A stretch of DNA of 34,692 nucleotides from Citrobacter youngae (GCF_003818115.1 NZ_RPOI01000009.1:1-34692), one strand, 5' to 3'; positions 15,436 through 23,929 are shown, counted from the first letter of the stretch. The notes: generated from the sequence alone by a model not told the origin. Numbers and translations: made by a program.

Positions 15436-15667
15436 GTCTGATTTCCCCTTGTACATTTCGTTGCTGTTCTTCTGCCTGCCGTTGCGCCAGCAGAACAGTG
15501 ACGTCTGCTTTTATTGCCCGCAGTTCACCCATGATTTCGCCGGTACTTTTCAGCTCACGGGAAAGCTCATCATTACGAACCGAATCTTTCCCGCGCTGGT
15601 TTGTCTGCCAGAGCAAGCCGCCCGTAACCAGCGCCAGCAGCAGGCAAAGAGTGATTGTCTGATTCAT
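15230..15667 (-). CDS. lysB: Inner-membrane spanin, Rz/LysB-like
   Basis: A 145-residue i-spanin. An N-terminal membrane anchor (TITLCLLLALVTGGLLW, residues 3-19) precedes a charged coiled coil (about residues 28-90). The Rz1-like gene lies inside its 3' half in another frame, the usual P2 lysB/lysC nesting. The start overlaps the endolysin stop (ATGA). Confidence 0.85.
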   Translation of the reverse strand: MNQTITLCLLLALVTGGLLWQTNQRGKDSVRNDELSRELKSTGEIMGELRAIKADVTVLLAQRQAEEQQRNVQGEIRREQMREATKNDTCANTVVPVAVSNSLQKRTASTTVNVSARTGAGKPDSRDAAAGTGKPRYLGRNSQLE

Positions 15668-16209
15668 CGCTGTGTCTCGACATCACGCAGGCACCAGGCC
15701 TTAAAATCGGTGCGGCGGTTGAGTAATCCCTGCACACGCTTCCCGCTGCTGTTAACAAAATCGGTCAGCCGGTCGCACACAGGAGCCCACTGGTGCGCCT
15801 GTGCCAGTTTCCAGATGGTGGTGCGCTGGCGTGTTCCATTTTTGTCTTTGAACCACATCAGGCCAGAACAGCCCAGGTTATAGGCCGCGTCCGTCATGGA
15901 CTCAAACGCAGACTGTGGCATGTCCGCACCGTTAAAATTCTGGTTAATGCAGTTTTCTGCATGACGCAGGTCATTAACCCAGCGCTTCGCCACTTCGCTT
16001 TCGCTGTACAGTCGGTTCTGCACATTGCCAGTGGATCCACAGCCGACCGTTGCCACTCCCGCAATGTCACGGTATGGGGTGGCGCGGCAGTCTTCCCATG
16101 TGGCAATTTTTACCTGCGCTTCTTCGGATGTACGCAGGGCTTCCGGAGCCAGCGAGATCCCCAGCGCAACAATGACGGCGACGGCGTAGCGCTTAACGGG
16201 CAGATTCAT
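15664..16209 (-). CDS. SAR endolysin, T4-lysozyme-like (GH24)
   Basis: A 181-residue muralytic enzyme with an N-terminal signal-anchor-release segment (RYAVAVIVALGISLAPEAL, residues 7-25) instead of a cleavable signal. The catalytic triad is visible as E39-x8-D48-x5-T54 (EDCRATPYRD, then IAGVAT). This replaces the unrelated P2 gene K, as in many Salmonella and E. coli P2-like prophages. Starts at 16209, 16215 and 16224 are possible, all inside the holin 3' end; the shortest is chosen. It is probably exported by Sec, held inactive in the membrane and released when the holin depolarises the cell. Confidence 0.9.
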   Translation of the reverse strand: MNLPVKRYAVAVIVALGISLAPEALRTSEEAQVKIATWEDCRATPYRDIAGVATVGCGSTGNVQNRLYSESEVAKRWVNDLRHAENCINQNFNGADMPQSAFESMTDAAYNLGCSGLMWFKDKNGTRQRTTIWKLAQAHQWAPVCDRLTDFVNSSGKRVQGLLNRRTDFKAWCLRDVETQR

Positions 16210-16495
16210 CGTCATGCCCGTCATGCTGTAACAGCTCAAGCGCCCGGCGTTCCGCTTCGTGCAGGCTCCTGGCTTCAGACTGACTGAGGATCTGTGCAAT
16301 CAGATCGTTACGGCGCTTTTGCGCCCGTTCCATCCTGCCACGGTGCAGCCAGGCGCGGGCCAGCGAAAGCGCCCCTAACAGCAGACCCGCCATCGCGATC
16401 TTTTCGCTGATGGTCATTACGCCGATACCAGTGACCATCACTGACATAAAAAAAGTGATGTGGTCATTTATCCGCTGGAATATATTCAGCCCCAT
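16193..16495 (-). CDS. Holin
   Basis: A 100-residue protein with two hydrophobic segments (about residues 13-29 and 33-49) and a strongly charged C-terminus rich in Arg, Glu and His. It directly precedes the endolysin and overlaps it and X, which is the holin position in P2-like lysis modules. It is not like P2 gpY in sequence; I place it in the HP1/186-type holin group with moderate confidence. ATG 16495 is used, though M17 (MSVMVTGIG) could give a shorter product. Confidence 0.75.
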   Translation of the reverse strand: MGLNIFQRINDHITFFMSVMVTGIGVMTISEKIAMAGLLLGALSLARAWLHRGRMERAQKRRNDLIAQILSQSEARSLHEAERRALELLQHDGHDDESAR

Positions 16496-16686
16496 AGCTG
16501 TACCATCTCCCGTTGTTTCTTTTGCCCCTGATCCGGGAGTTCCACCTCCTGACCAGGATTAAGGAATAACTGTCCACTCAGCCCAGGATTGGCTGCGATC
16601 ACTTTCTCCGTCATCCCCTGCGTGGTGCCGTAATGACGCCAGCACAGTAAATCCACGGTATCGCCCTGTAGTGCCTTCACTTTCAT
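16486..16686 (-). CDS. X: Tail protein gpX (LysM-like)
   Basis: A 66-residue P2 gpX family tail protein: MKVKALQGDTVDLLCWRHYG, then 'ANPGLSGQLFLNPGQEVELPD', a small LysM-like fold. ATG 16686 shares one base with the L stop (TGATG). It ends inside the holin gene. Confidence 0.93.
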   Translation of the reverse strand: MKVKALQGDTVDLLCWRHYGTTQGMTEKVIAANPGLSGQLFLNPGQEVELPDQGQKKQREMVQLWG

Positions 16687-17213
16687 CAGCAAAGCTCCGC
16701 CCAGATACGCTGAGCACCGCGAATATCGGCAATAGCCCAGCGCACGTCGCGCCAGAGGTCTTCCGCCTGCGTGTCCAGCGCATCGGCTTTCCGGTCGCTC
16801 TTGTTGGTTGTGTCCACGTCGCGGGCGCTCTCAAGGATAAGGGCGCGCGTGGCGGCATAGACCGCACGGCGGTAGCGGTGAATATTGATACTCTCGCCGT
16901 TGATTTTTCGCGGCGGTATTTCAGGTTCACCATTCGGTTTAATGGTCGGGGCATCCGCCAGCGTGCTGTAACCTTCTGCCTGCTGTTGCTGCTGCCACTC
17001 CTGAAGTTCATCGGTAACATGCGCGACGGCTTCGGTGGTGACATACATCAGCCGTGAAGTGGTTGTCCTGCCCGGAATGCGGCTGGCAAGACGCAGCTCC
17101 CGAAGCACAATGTCAGGCCAGAACACTCCGGCAGTGACTTTCTCTTCACCGTCATCAATATCGGTGGTGTCGTTTTCTGCCGGTTCTACTCTGGGTTTTG
17201 CCACCATGCTCAT
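16686..17213 (-). CDS. L: Head completion / stabilisation protein gpL
   Basis: A 175-residue gpL family head completion protein that caps the portal side of the filled head. The region 'FWPDIVLRELRLASRIPGRTTTSRLMYVTTEAV' (split at residues 31-63) and 'IHRYRRAVYAATRALI' are typical. GGAGAG lies before ATG 17213. The frame ends in a TGATG overlap with X. Confidence 0.92.
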   Translation of the reverse strand: MSMVAKPRVEPAENDTTDIDDGEEKVTAGVFWPDIVLRELRLASRIPGRTTTSRLMYVTTEAVAHVTDELQEWQQQQQAEGYSTLADAPTIKPNGEPEIPPRKINGESINIHRYRRAVYAATRALILESARDVDTTNKSDRKADALDTQAEDLWRDVRWAIADIRGAQRIWAELC

Positions 17214-17319
17214 AGGGCGCTCTCCGGAAAAATCAGGCGGTGGGCGACCGGAAAAAAGAACACGGAGAGGGTTCAGATCGCCGGTCGCGCCGCCTGTCGA
17301 CGGGGGTCGAAGTCGTTAA

Positions 17320-18138
17320 TTATTTTTTCGTGCTCTTGCGGGCGGCACTGGCCTTGCCGGTGGTCGTTTTGCGCGGCGTTCTGCTGGCTTTAGTCTTCGC
17401 AGGCTCTTTCTTTTCTGCAGCAACGTCACTTTCGGCAGTAGCGGCCACATCACCACCGGCACCCTGAACCTTTTTAAGTGCGCGGGTTAATGCGGCGATC
17501 TCACGCTTAACACCGGCGTTCGGGTTGAGGTGCATCGCCTGGCGAAGCAGCTTCAGCGAAGCGCCCTGCGTCTCCGGGTCAGTGGAGGCGCGACGAGCGA
17601 AGGCGCAGGCTTTACAAAGTTTGGCAAGCACCTCATCAGGCATGTCACGGTTCGCGACCATCTCCCACAGCGTATCCAGCGGGGCGATGAAGCCGGATAA
17701 ATCCGCATCAGGATCGGTTCCCGCCAGCGTCAGGATCGGATTGCAAATCTCTTCTGTCAGTACCGTCGTGGCATCACGCCCGAAATTGTCCGGCAGACTG
17801 AGGTTATGGCGTATTACGTACTCGCCGATGCGCAGGGCAAGCGCCAGATCACCACAGTCGACAGCCCATACCATCAGGGTTGTGATCACTTCGTCCTGGC
17901 GACCGCTGTCGCCTTCAAGCGTGCCGTCAATCCATCCGGCAAAATCGGGCAGAAGTTCTTTTTTAACCTCCGCTTTTGCCGCCCTGGCCTGGATCCCGCT
18001 TAACCGTGACTGCGCGAGGCGAAGGCGGTGCAGGATCTGCTCGTGTGCAGTACGCTCGCCCAGGGTTTCTTCACCGGTGTTGAGTCCCGTACGCTGCGCC
18101 ATGACGCTCTGAAAATGTTTCTGTGCCGGTGTCAGCAT
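17320..18138 (-). CDS. M: Terminase small subunit gpM
   Basis: A 272-residue gpM-type terminase subunit that recognises cos and cuts with gpP. The family N-terminus 'MLTPAQKHFQSVMAQR' is followed by a helical middle and a C-terminal tail of about 40 residues very rich in Lys, Ala and Thr, probably disordered and DNA-binding. GGAGG lies 8 nt before ATG 18138. It is separated from N by a strong hairpin. Confidence 0.93.
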   Translation of the reverse strand: MLTPAQKHFQSVMAQRTGLNTGEETLGERTAHEQILHRLRLAQSRLSGIQARAAKAEVKKELLPDFAGWIDGTLEGDSGRQDEVITTLMVWAVDCGDLALALRIGEYVIRHNLSLPDNFGRDATTVLTEEICNPILTLAGTDPDADLSGFIAPLDTLWEMVANRDMPDEVLAKLCKACAFARRASTDPETQGASLKLLRQAMHLNPNAGVKREIAALTRALKKVQGAGGDVAATAESDVAAEKKEPAKTKASRTPRKTTTGKASAARKSTKK

Positions 18139-18158
18139 CAGTTATGTCCTCCGTTATG

Positions 18159-18181
18159 ACGGGCGCATTGCGTGCGCCCGT
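18159..18181 (-). promoter_or_regulatory. N-M intercistronic hairpin
   Basis: A perfect 9-bp stem, ACGGGCGCA / TGCGCCCGT, with loop TTGCG lies between the N stop and the M Shine-Dalgarno. There is no T-run. It probably protects the abundant capsid mRNA from 3' exonucleases or reduces read-through into M. Confidence 0.7.
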
Positions 18182-18189
18182 GCCGTCAG

Positions 18190-19263
18190 TTACGCACCGC
18201 TACCCTCAGCAGGGGCATCGGCAAACTTAATGCCCTGAATCAGTGCACTTTTGCCGTAGTCTTCCACCACGTAGGCATCGTTCATCGACTGGTAGGTTGC
18301 AATACGGTTGTATTCCGGCTCCTCCTTCATCAGGCGGCGCAGAGACCCCTTCTGGAAGTAGATCGACAGGTTGCTGAACGAGGTGATCAGCATGGCGTCT
18401 TTCGGGAAGAATGGCGCAAGGAACACCTGCAAACCGCCAATAAAGCGCGAAGAGATAATCAGCTGCCCGGCCATCAGTTCCGTGTTCGGGTTGGTGGTGC
18501 TCATCGCGTTAATCAACGGCAGGCGCAGGGTGTTGAACAAATCACGCCCCATCAGCACCACCAGATCCGGCGCGTCCTTGTGCCATTCATCCAGCAGAGA
18601 AGAACGGGCATCCTGTACCAGCGCATCCGGGTTGCCATACAGCCCCTTGGCGGTGATTTTGTTATCCATGTCGCGGGTGGAAATGGTCACATCTGACATG
18701 ACGCGGGCCGCTGCATGCTTACGGATTTGCTCCATCCAGCCGGTATTCACATCCTGAAGCAGCGGGTTAGTGGCGAAATCGGAGATCAGCGCATGCGAGG
18801 TGCCGTTAAACCCGATCATGATGCGGTCAAGTGCAATCTGTCGTGCAATTTGCTGGCTGACGCGGGCCTGAAAATCAGGGTGAGCACTCCAGGCATCCAG
18901 TTGCGAATAGCTGATGAAGGTGTCGTAGTTCACCTGCTCACAGCGATAGCGACGTGCAGCCAGCTCGTGAACACTTGCAGGGTTACGGCGCTTCGCTCCG
19001 TCGCTGCTGGAGTTGGTGCGGGCAATCGGCCCGGTGGTATCAACCAGGACTTTATCGCCTTCCTGATCGTCAACGCCGATAACGTTAATCTTTTGCGTCA
19101 GTTCGGTGCTTTCTTTGGCGGCATTTTCCAGCCGCTGCTGCACGGACGGATCCACCGAATAGCGTTTAGTCAGGTTGCTGACGGTCACGCCGCTCAGTTG
19201 TGCCTGACGTTGCATGTACAGCTCAAGCTGCGTGCGGGTATTCCCGGAAAGTACGATTGTCAT
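18190..19263 (-). CDS. N: Major capsid protein gpN
   Basis: A 357-residue P2 gpN major capsid precursor, the same length as in P2. It contains the conserved 'RRYRCEQVNYDTFISYSQLDAW' and 'QIARQIALDRIMIGFNG' segments (about residues 125-180) and 'LVVLMGRDLFNT'. ATG 19263 (MTIVLSGNT) has AGAGAGAC upstream; the frame is open to 19329. It is processed by gpO during assembly. Confidence 0.95.
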   Translation of the reverse strand: MTIVLSGNTRTQLELYMQRQAQLSGVTVSNLTKRYSVDPSVQQRLENAAKESTELTQKINVIGVDDQEGDKVLVDTTGPIARTNSSSDGAKRRNPASVHELAARRYRCEQVNYDTFISYSQLDAWSAHPDFQARVSQQIARQIALDRIMIGFNGTSHALISDFATNPLLQDVNTGWMEQIRKHAAARVMSDVTISTRDMDNKITAKGLYGNPDALVQDARSSLLDEWHKDAPDLVVLMGRDLFNTLRLPLINAMSTTNPNTELMAGQLIISSRFIGGLQVFLAPFFPKDAMLITSFSNLSIYFQKGSLRRLMKEEPEYNRIATYQSMNDAYVVEDYGKSALIQGIKFADAPAEGSGA

Positions 19264-19285
19264 TAGTCTGTCTCTCTTCGTTAAA

Positions 19286-20122
19286 TCAGTAATCAACCAG
19301 CTGTGCGCCATTACCACCGGTGGCAGCAAAGCGGGACGCCTGGTTACTGTCCTGGGTCTGCAACTGTTCCCGCAGGGTGGTTAATTCACTGGTGAGTTTT
19401 TCAACCTTCTGGCTGGCTTCGCTGTTCTTCTGTTCCAGTGAATTGAAACGATCGAGAAGGTCAGAATGAGACTGCGCCACATTTTCAACGGCCTCACGCA
19501 CCTGGCTGAACTGCTCGCTGTCGGATTTGCGGCCTTTGCCGATGAGGTCCATCACGCGGCTGAGCCACTGCTTACCTTCTTCAGTGCGCTGCTGCGTCAG
19601 TTCGATAACCTCCGCCTCCATCGCTTCGGTAAACATCGGTGGCTCGGTTTGCTGGTTATTGAACGCCATGACCTGTGCGCGTTGCTGGGCGGCAAATTTC
19701 AGACGGTCAGTGCCCAGGCTTGCCGGGGTGTCCGTCATGGCGAGCCCGACAACATAGGCGTTACCGTTCAGCGCAAACTGCGGGTGTAGTTCAATGCTGG
19801 AATACACCTTTTTGCCTTCATCGGTGAGCTGCTTCATACGTGCCGAAGGCTCGATCTCCGCATAAAGCGCGGTGCGGCCTTTCAACGGGCCATCGGTAAT
19901 ATCTTCGGCGCTGAGTCCGGTAACGTCCCCCATTGCGCTGAAGTCGCTGTTAGGAAGCATTGACAGGTAGTGCTCCACGTTCACACGCGCAGCGTAAACG
20001 CTCGGGTCATAACTTTCTGCTGCCGCTTTCAGGTGTTCGCCGCTGATTTCGCGACCGTCAACGGTGGCGCCAGAAACGGCGACGCGAAACTTTTTGCGGG
20101 CTGGTTTTGCGGTGCTCGCCAT
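19286..20122 (-). CDS. O: Capsid scaffolding protease gpO
   Basis: A 278-residue internal scaffold and serine protease of P2 heads. The N-terminal protease domain has Asp22 in VDGREI, His51 in VNVEHYLS and Ser108/109 in VYSSIELHP, matching the Asp-His-Ser triad of P2 gpO. The C-terminal half is a charged coiled coil (about residues 200-265) that acts as scaffold. ATG 20122 begins MASTAKPARKKFRV; the frame is open to 20185. It diverges from P. Confidence 0.93.
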   Translation of the reverse strand: MASTAKPARKKFRVAVSGATVDGREISGEHLKAAAESYDPSVYAARVNVEHYLSMLPNSDFSAMGDVTGLSAEDITDGPLKGRTALYAEIEPSARMKQLTDEGKKVYSSIELHPQFALNGNAYVVGLAMTDTPASLGTDRLKFAAQQRAQVMAFNNQQTEPPMFTEAMEAEVIELTQQRTEEGKQWLSRVMDLIGKGRKSDSEQFSQVREAVENVAQSHSDLLDRFNSLEQKNSEASQKVEKLTSELTTLREQLQTQDSNQASRFAATGGNGAQLVDY

Positions 20123-20279
20123 GCTGATTGTCCTGTTACTGGTTGGTTTATGGTCATGATGACAGAGCGTAAGTTGCTGTCTCAACGTGCTTTTGTTGTC
20201 GCTGAAGGCACAGAACTGAAAGAGGGCGAAAGCGGGATCGCGCGCGCGGTAATCTTCCCGGCATACAAGGGGAGAAGAG
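20123..20279. promoter_or_regulatory. Divergent O / P promoter region
   Basis: A 157-bp gap separates divergent O and P and must hold the two late promoters (PO and PP in P2). No exact TGT-N12-ACA Ogr box was found; the nearest match has a 13-bp spacer ending in GGCACA near 20205. A plus-strand open frame starts at 20157, but it reads out of frame into P and is not called. Confidence 0.6.
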
Positions 20280-22013
20280 ATGATTCAGGACGCTTTTGTA
20301 CGGCTACGCGCAAAACAACTCTACTGGCAGGGCTACCCGCCAGCGGAGATCTCGCGCCTGATGGGTATCAGCCAGAACACAATTTATTCGTGGAAGAAAC
20401 GCGACGAATGGGACGAAACGCCAGCTATCCAGCGTGTCACGCAATCCATGGATGCTCGTCTTATCCAGCTGACAGACAAGAAAGAGAAGACCGGGGGCGA
20501 CTTCAAGGAGATTGACCTGCTGACCCGGCAACTGAAAAAGCTGAATGACGGCCAGCCCGCAGAAACGGCTGGCGGCAAAAAAACACGTAAACGCAAGCTG
20601 AAGAACCATTTCACGGATGAGCAGATAACGGCACTGCGGGAAAAAATCCTCGACTCCCTGTCCTGGCATCAGCGCGGCTGGTATGAACAACGTCACCACC
20701 GTAACCGCATGATCCTTAAGTCGCGTCAGATTGGTGCCACCTGGTATTTCGCCCGTGAAGCGCTGCTTGATGCGCTGCGGGATGATGTGAAATACCCGTA
20801 TCAGCGTAACCAGATCTTTTTATCGGCTTCCCGGCGTCAGGCGCACCAGTTCAGGGGATTCATTCAGAAAGTGGCGGAAGAGGTGGACGTTGAGCTGAAG
20901 GGGGGCGACAAAATTGTGTTGTCCAACGGCGCAGAGCTGCACTTTCTCGGTACATCAGCAGCAACCGCGCAGTCATATACCGGCAACCTTAAATTCGATG
21001 AATTCTTTTGGGTCAGCAATTTCACCAACCTGCGCAAAGTGGCGGGGGCGATGGCGACACTGAAAGGGCTGACGCGAACCTACTTTTCCACGCCATCAGG
21101 CGAAACGCACGAGGCTTACCCGTTCTGGACGGGCGATCGCTGGAACGAAAAGCGCGCCAAATCGAAGCGGCAGGCGTTTGATGTGACCTGGAAGACGCTC
21201 AACAGCGGCCTGCTGTGTCCGGATAAAACCTGGCGTCAGATTGTCACCCTGAAAGACGTTATAGAACACGGCTGGGAGTATACCGACCTTGAAGAGATAC
21301 AGGACGAGAACAGCGACGATGAATTCCAGAACCTGTACATGTGCGAATTCGTCCGGGATGGTGAGTCGGCGTTCAACCTTAACGCGCTGATCGGTTGTGG
21401 GGCTGATGGTTACGACGAGTGGCCTGACTGGAAACCTTTCGCCAGCAGACCAATGGGACAGCGTGCTGTCTGGATTGGCTATGACGCCAACGGTAGCAGT
21501 GGTAAGGGGGACAGCGGCGGGGTATCCGTCACAGTGCCACCTCTGGTGCCTGGTGGTAAGTTCCGCACGATAGAAACCATCCAGGTACAGGGGCTGGAGT
21601 TCGAAGAGCAGGCGAAGGTTATCGAAAACCTGACGTTTAAATATAACGTTCAGCATATTGGCATTGACGTGACCGGTGGTAACGGTGAAGCCGTCTACCA
21701 AATAGTGAAAAAGTTCTTCCCCATGGCGGTGCCGTACACCTTTAACCTGGCGTCAAAGCGCGCCCTGGTGTTGAAAATGCTCCATATCATTCGCGCCGGT
21801 CGCTGGGAATACGATCGCAGTGAGCGGGCACTTGTGACGGCCTTCAATGCCGTGCGAAAGGTCAAGACACCTGGCGGGTTTATCACCTATGACACTGACC
21901 GATCCCGCGGCATCAGCCATGGTGATCTTGCCTGGGCGACGATGCTCGCCATTATCAACGAACCGCTGGGACAGGAAAAAGACGGCAGCGGTGGATTCGC
22001 GATGGAGTTCTGA
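20280..22013 (+). CDS. P: Terminase large subunit gpP
   Basis: A 577-residue P2 gpP-type packaging ATPase and nuclease. An N-terminal HTH (YWQGYPPAEISRLMGISQNT, residues 16-35, then IYSWKKRDEW) is typical of this family. The ATPase has SRQIGAT at 148-154 and a Walker B DE at 240-241 (NLKFDEFFWV). The nuclease half shows acidic IGYDANG and IGIDVTGGNG, and HGDLAWA near the end. GGGGAGAAG precedes ATG 20280, and an in-frame stop at 20250 rules out a longer protein. The stop overlaps the Q start (TGATG). Confidence 0.95.
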   Translation: MIQDAFVRLRAKQLYWQGYPPAEISRLMGISQNTIYSWKKRDEWDETPAIQRVTQSMDARLIQLTDKKEKTGGDFKEIDLLTRQLKKLNDGQPAETAGGKKTRKRKLKNHFTDEQITALREKILDSLSWHQRGWYEQRHHRNRMILKSRQIGATWYFAREALLDALRDDVKYPYQRNQIFLSASRRQAHQFRGFIQKVAEEVDVELKGGDKIVLSNGAELHFLGTSAATAQSYTGNLKFDEFFWVSNFTNLRKVAGAMATLKGLTRTYFSTPSGETHEAYPFWTGDRWNEKRAKSKRQAFDVTWKTLNSGLLCPDKTWRQIVTLKDVIEHGWEYTDLEEIQDENSDDEFQNLYMCEFVRDGESAFNLNALIGCGADGYDEWPDWKPFASRPMGQRAVWIGYDANGSSGKGDSGGVSVTVPPLVPGGKFRTIETIQVQGLEFEEQAKVIENLTFKYNVQHIGIDVTGGNGEAVYQIVKKFFPMAVPYTFNLASKRALVLKMLHIIRAGRWEYDRSERALVTAFNAVRKVKTPGGFITYDTDRSRGISHGDLAWATMLAIINEPLGQEKDGSGGFAMEF

Positions 22014-23056
22014 TGAAAAAGAGTAAAAAGAGTTACAACCGCCAGCCAGCCACATCGCGCGACCTGTCTGACGCACTGAGAAGCGCCCCGTCGCTGAGTG
22101 CCTTCAGCTTTGACGGCCCTTACCGGGCGGAGAGCTATGATCTGCTGGATAACATGTACTGTGCCGATAATGGCCGGTACTTTGAAACGCCGGTTGACTG
22201 GTACGGACTGGCGCGCGCATCGCGCAAAACGTCATGGCATCAGTCCGCGCTGTACTTTAAACGCAACGTGTTGCTCGGCTGTTTTATCCCCCACAAATTG
22301 TTATCGCGTCAGGCGTTCTCCGGATTTGCCCTCGACTGGTTTGTTTTCGGTAACACCTATCTTGAGCTGCGCAGTAATCGGCTCGGTGGACCGCTGGAGC
22401 TACGGCATGCCCTGGCGAAATACACGCGCAGGGGGACAGACCTTGATACTTACTGGTATGTGCAGGAAGGGAAGGAAGAGTACACCTTCCGGCGCGGTGA
22501 TGTGTGCCACATCATGAATCCTGATATCAATCAGGAAATCTACGGCATGCCGGAATATATCGGCGGGTTGTTGTCTGCCAGCCTGGCGCACTCTGCCGAT
22601 ACGTTCCGCAAGCTGTACTATGACAACGGCTCTCATGCGGGTTGTATCATCTACATCAGTTCGGCGCAGGCCAACGACAAGAGTGTTGAGGTGGTAAAGA
22701 AAACGCTGTCAGAGTCCAGAGGGAAGGGAGCTTTCAAGAATATCCTGCTGCATGCACCTGGCGGCGGCAAAGATGGTGTGCAGATCCTGCCGTTTCAGCA
22801 GATCACTGCGAAAGATGAATTCATGAACGTCAAGGCATCTTCCCGTGACGACATCCTTGCCGCTCATCGGGTGCCACCGCAGCTGATGGGGGCCATGCCC
22901 GGAGAGAAGGGATCGTTTGGCGACGTGGAGAAAGCCGCACGGGTCTATGCGATTAACGAGCTTATGCCAGTGATGGAGGCCATGAAACATGTCAACGACT
23001 GGCTGGGCGAAGAGGTGATCCGGTTTAACCCCTACGCCCTGCTGGAACAGAATTAA
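22013..23056 (+). CDS. Q: Portal protein gpQ
   Basis: A 347-residue gpQ portal (P2 Q is 344 aa) that forms the vertex ring for DNA entry. The conserved segments 'FALDWFVFGNTYLELRSNRLGG', 'YGMPEYIGGLLSASLAHSADTFRKLYYDNGSHAG' (split, residues 179-212) and 'HRVPPQLMGAMPGEKGSFGD' are typical of this family. The start shares one base with the P stop, so it is coupled to P. Confidence 0.95.
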   Translation: MKKSKKSYNRQPATSRDLSDALRSAPSLSAFSFDGPYRAESYDLLDNMYCADNGRYFETPVDWYGLARASRKTSWHQSALYFKRNVLLGCFIPHKLLSRQAFSGFALDWFVFGNTYLELRSNRLGGPLELRHALAKYTRRGTDLDTYWYVQEGKEEYTFRRGDVCHIMNPDINQEIYGMPEYIGGLLSASLAHSADTFRKLYYDNGSHAGCIIYISSAQANDKSVEVVKKTLSESRGKGAFKNILLHAPGGGKDGVQILPFQQITAKDEFMNVKASSRDDILAAHRVPPQLMGAMPGEKGSFGDVEKAARVYAINELMPVMEAMKHVNDWLGEEVIRFNPYALLEQN

Positions 23057-23473
23057 CCCGCAACGCCTCACCATAAACCACCGCCAGCGCTGACTGTTCC
23101 GGCCAGCGCATGGCGAACCGTCCGACACATTATCAAATACTTTAAATATCCCTGCTGCTCTTCCCCCTCGGGAGCAGCGTACTGACGCCTGAACACCGCT
23201 CAATACATCGATCACATCAGAGCGCCTGAGCGCCACGCTGGCGGGCGTTTTCCCACACCATCAAAACATAACAGCGCACGACTAAACGACACGCAAAGCA
23301 GCGATTACGGCGTTAATCCGTGTATCTAAAGGGGATCCCCTTCCTGCCCCTGTTGCGGGGGCTGTTCCCCCGTCACCTGCGCGCGACAAACGCCCCTTTT
23401 TTTGTGCAGGCACGGATCCCGGCTCAAACCGCGCCAGTACAGGCCGGAAAGGGCATAAACAGCATCAAAAAAA

Positions 23474-23500
23474 TTGTGCAAATTTGTGCACGTTTGTGCA
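23474..23500 (+). repeat. Three helically phased TTGTGCA repeats
   Basis: TTGTGCA occurs at 23474-23480, 23484-23490 and 23494-23500, exactly 10 bp apart, so all copies face the same side of the helix. A related TTTGTGCA occurs at 23401. They lie about 50-75 bp upstream of a TATACT -10 candidate for the antitoxin gene and just beyond the cos-like region. They could be operator sites for the toxin-antitoxin pair or terminase-binding sites. Confidence 0.7.
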
Positions 23501-23547
23501 ACGCATGAAACCGCCCTGGAGCGTGTTATTATTGCGCGATTGATCGT

Positions 23548-23553
23548 TATACT
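23548..23553 (+). promoter_or_regulatory. Probable -10 element of the antitoxin-toxin operon
   Basis: TATACT matches the -10 consensus at 5 of 6 positions and lies 20 bp before the antitoxin ATG at 23573. No good -35 element is seen at 17 bp (GTTATT), so the promoter may be weak or autoregulated through the repeats upstream. Confidence 0.4.
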
Positions 23554-23572
23554 TACGCTATGGACGCGGACA

Positions 23573-23929
23573 ATGGATACGAATATGAAAACTGTAACTG
23601 ACGCTGAATTTCGCGCAAATCTTGGCGAGATGCTGGAGTATCTTCGCTCTGGCGGAAGCATAGCCATCACAGGTGAGGATCAGAAAAATGTCGTGTTGTC
23701 AGGCTCAGATCTTAGTCCTGAATATATCTCGGCCAGTGATGAGATTAGAGATTTTCGTGAGAAGACAAAAAAAATGAGCCAGCTTCCGTTGGTTCAGGCT
23801 ATTGGCAACCTTGAAAAACATCACCCGGCACTATTTTCCCATGGAAGGAAGGCTCTTTCTTTTGAGGATGCGATGAAACGCACAAAGGAAAAGCATGCGG
23901 AAATCATCAAAAGACTTGAGGACAACTAA
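23573..23929 (+). CDS. Phd/YefM-type antitoxin
   Basis: A 118-residue antitoxin. The N-terminal MKTVTDAEFRANLGEMLEYL matches the Phd/YefM DNA-binding fold, and the C-terminal part (FEDAMKRTKEKHAEIIKRLEDN region) is a charged helix of the kind that wraps the Doc active site. ATG 23573 (MDTNMKTV) or ATG 23585 may start it. The frame is open upstream to 23474, but that part overlaps the repeats and promoter. It is longer than P1 Phd (73 aa), with a middle insertion. The stop overlaps the toxin start (TAATG). Confidence 0.82.
   Translation: MDTNMKTVTDAEFRANLGEMLEYLRSGGSIAITGEDQKNVVLSGSDLSPEYISASDEIRDFREKTKKMSQLPLVQAIGNLEKHHPALFSHGRKALSFEDAMKRTKEKHAEIIKRLEDN

Larger units (their letters stand above)
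23057..23572. other. Noncoding region expected to contain cos
   Basis: No credible gene is found here. In P2-like phages cos lies between Q and the early-region accessory genes, so it should be here. Features seen are a stem GCTGCTC / GAGCAGC (23154-23160 and 23172-23178), a palindrome AAGGGGATCCCCTT (23329-23342), and CGGGGG-CTGTT-CCCCCG (23356-23372) followed by CGTCACCTGCGCGCG, a GC-rich symmetric stretch like those around cohesive-end nick sites. The exact P2 19-nt cohesive end was not found. The last 100 bp carry the TTGTGCA repeats and the antitoxin promoter. Confidence 0.5.

Noticed and set aside
15137-15883. 248-codon plus-strand frame opposite the lysis cassette
   Set aside because: Shadow of the spanin and endolysin genes; no initiation signal and no recognisable protein.
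17525-18112. 195-codon plus-strand frame opposite M
   Set aside because: Serine/arginine-rich shadow of the terminase small subunit frame.
2371-20279. Ogr boxes (TGT-N12-ACA) in the gaps upstream of FI, D, O and P
   Set aside because: The gaps at 2371-2540, 8231-8300 and 20123-20279 were read for exact matches and none was found. Only a 13-bp-spaced near match occurs near 20190-20208, so no late promoter was called.
20157-20515. Plus-strand frame MMTERKLLSQRAFV... upstream of and overlapping P
   Set aside because: It runs out of frame into P, whose own start has a better ribosome site and family match. It could only matter if P had lost an N-terminal extension, and an in-frame stop at 20250 precedes P.
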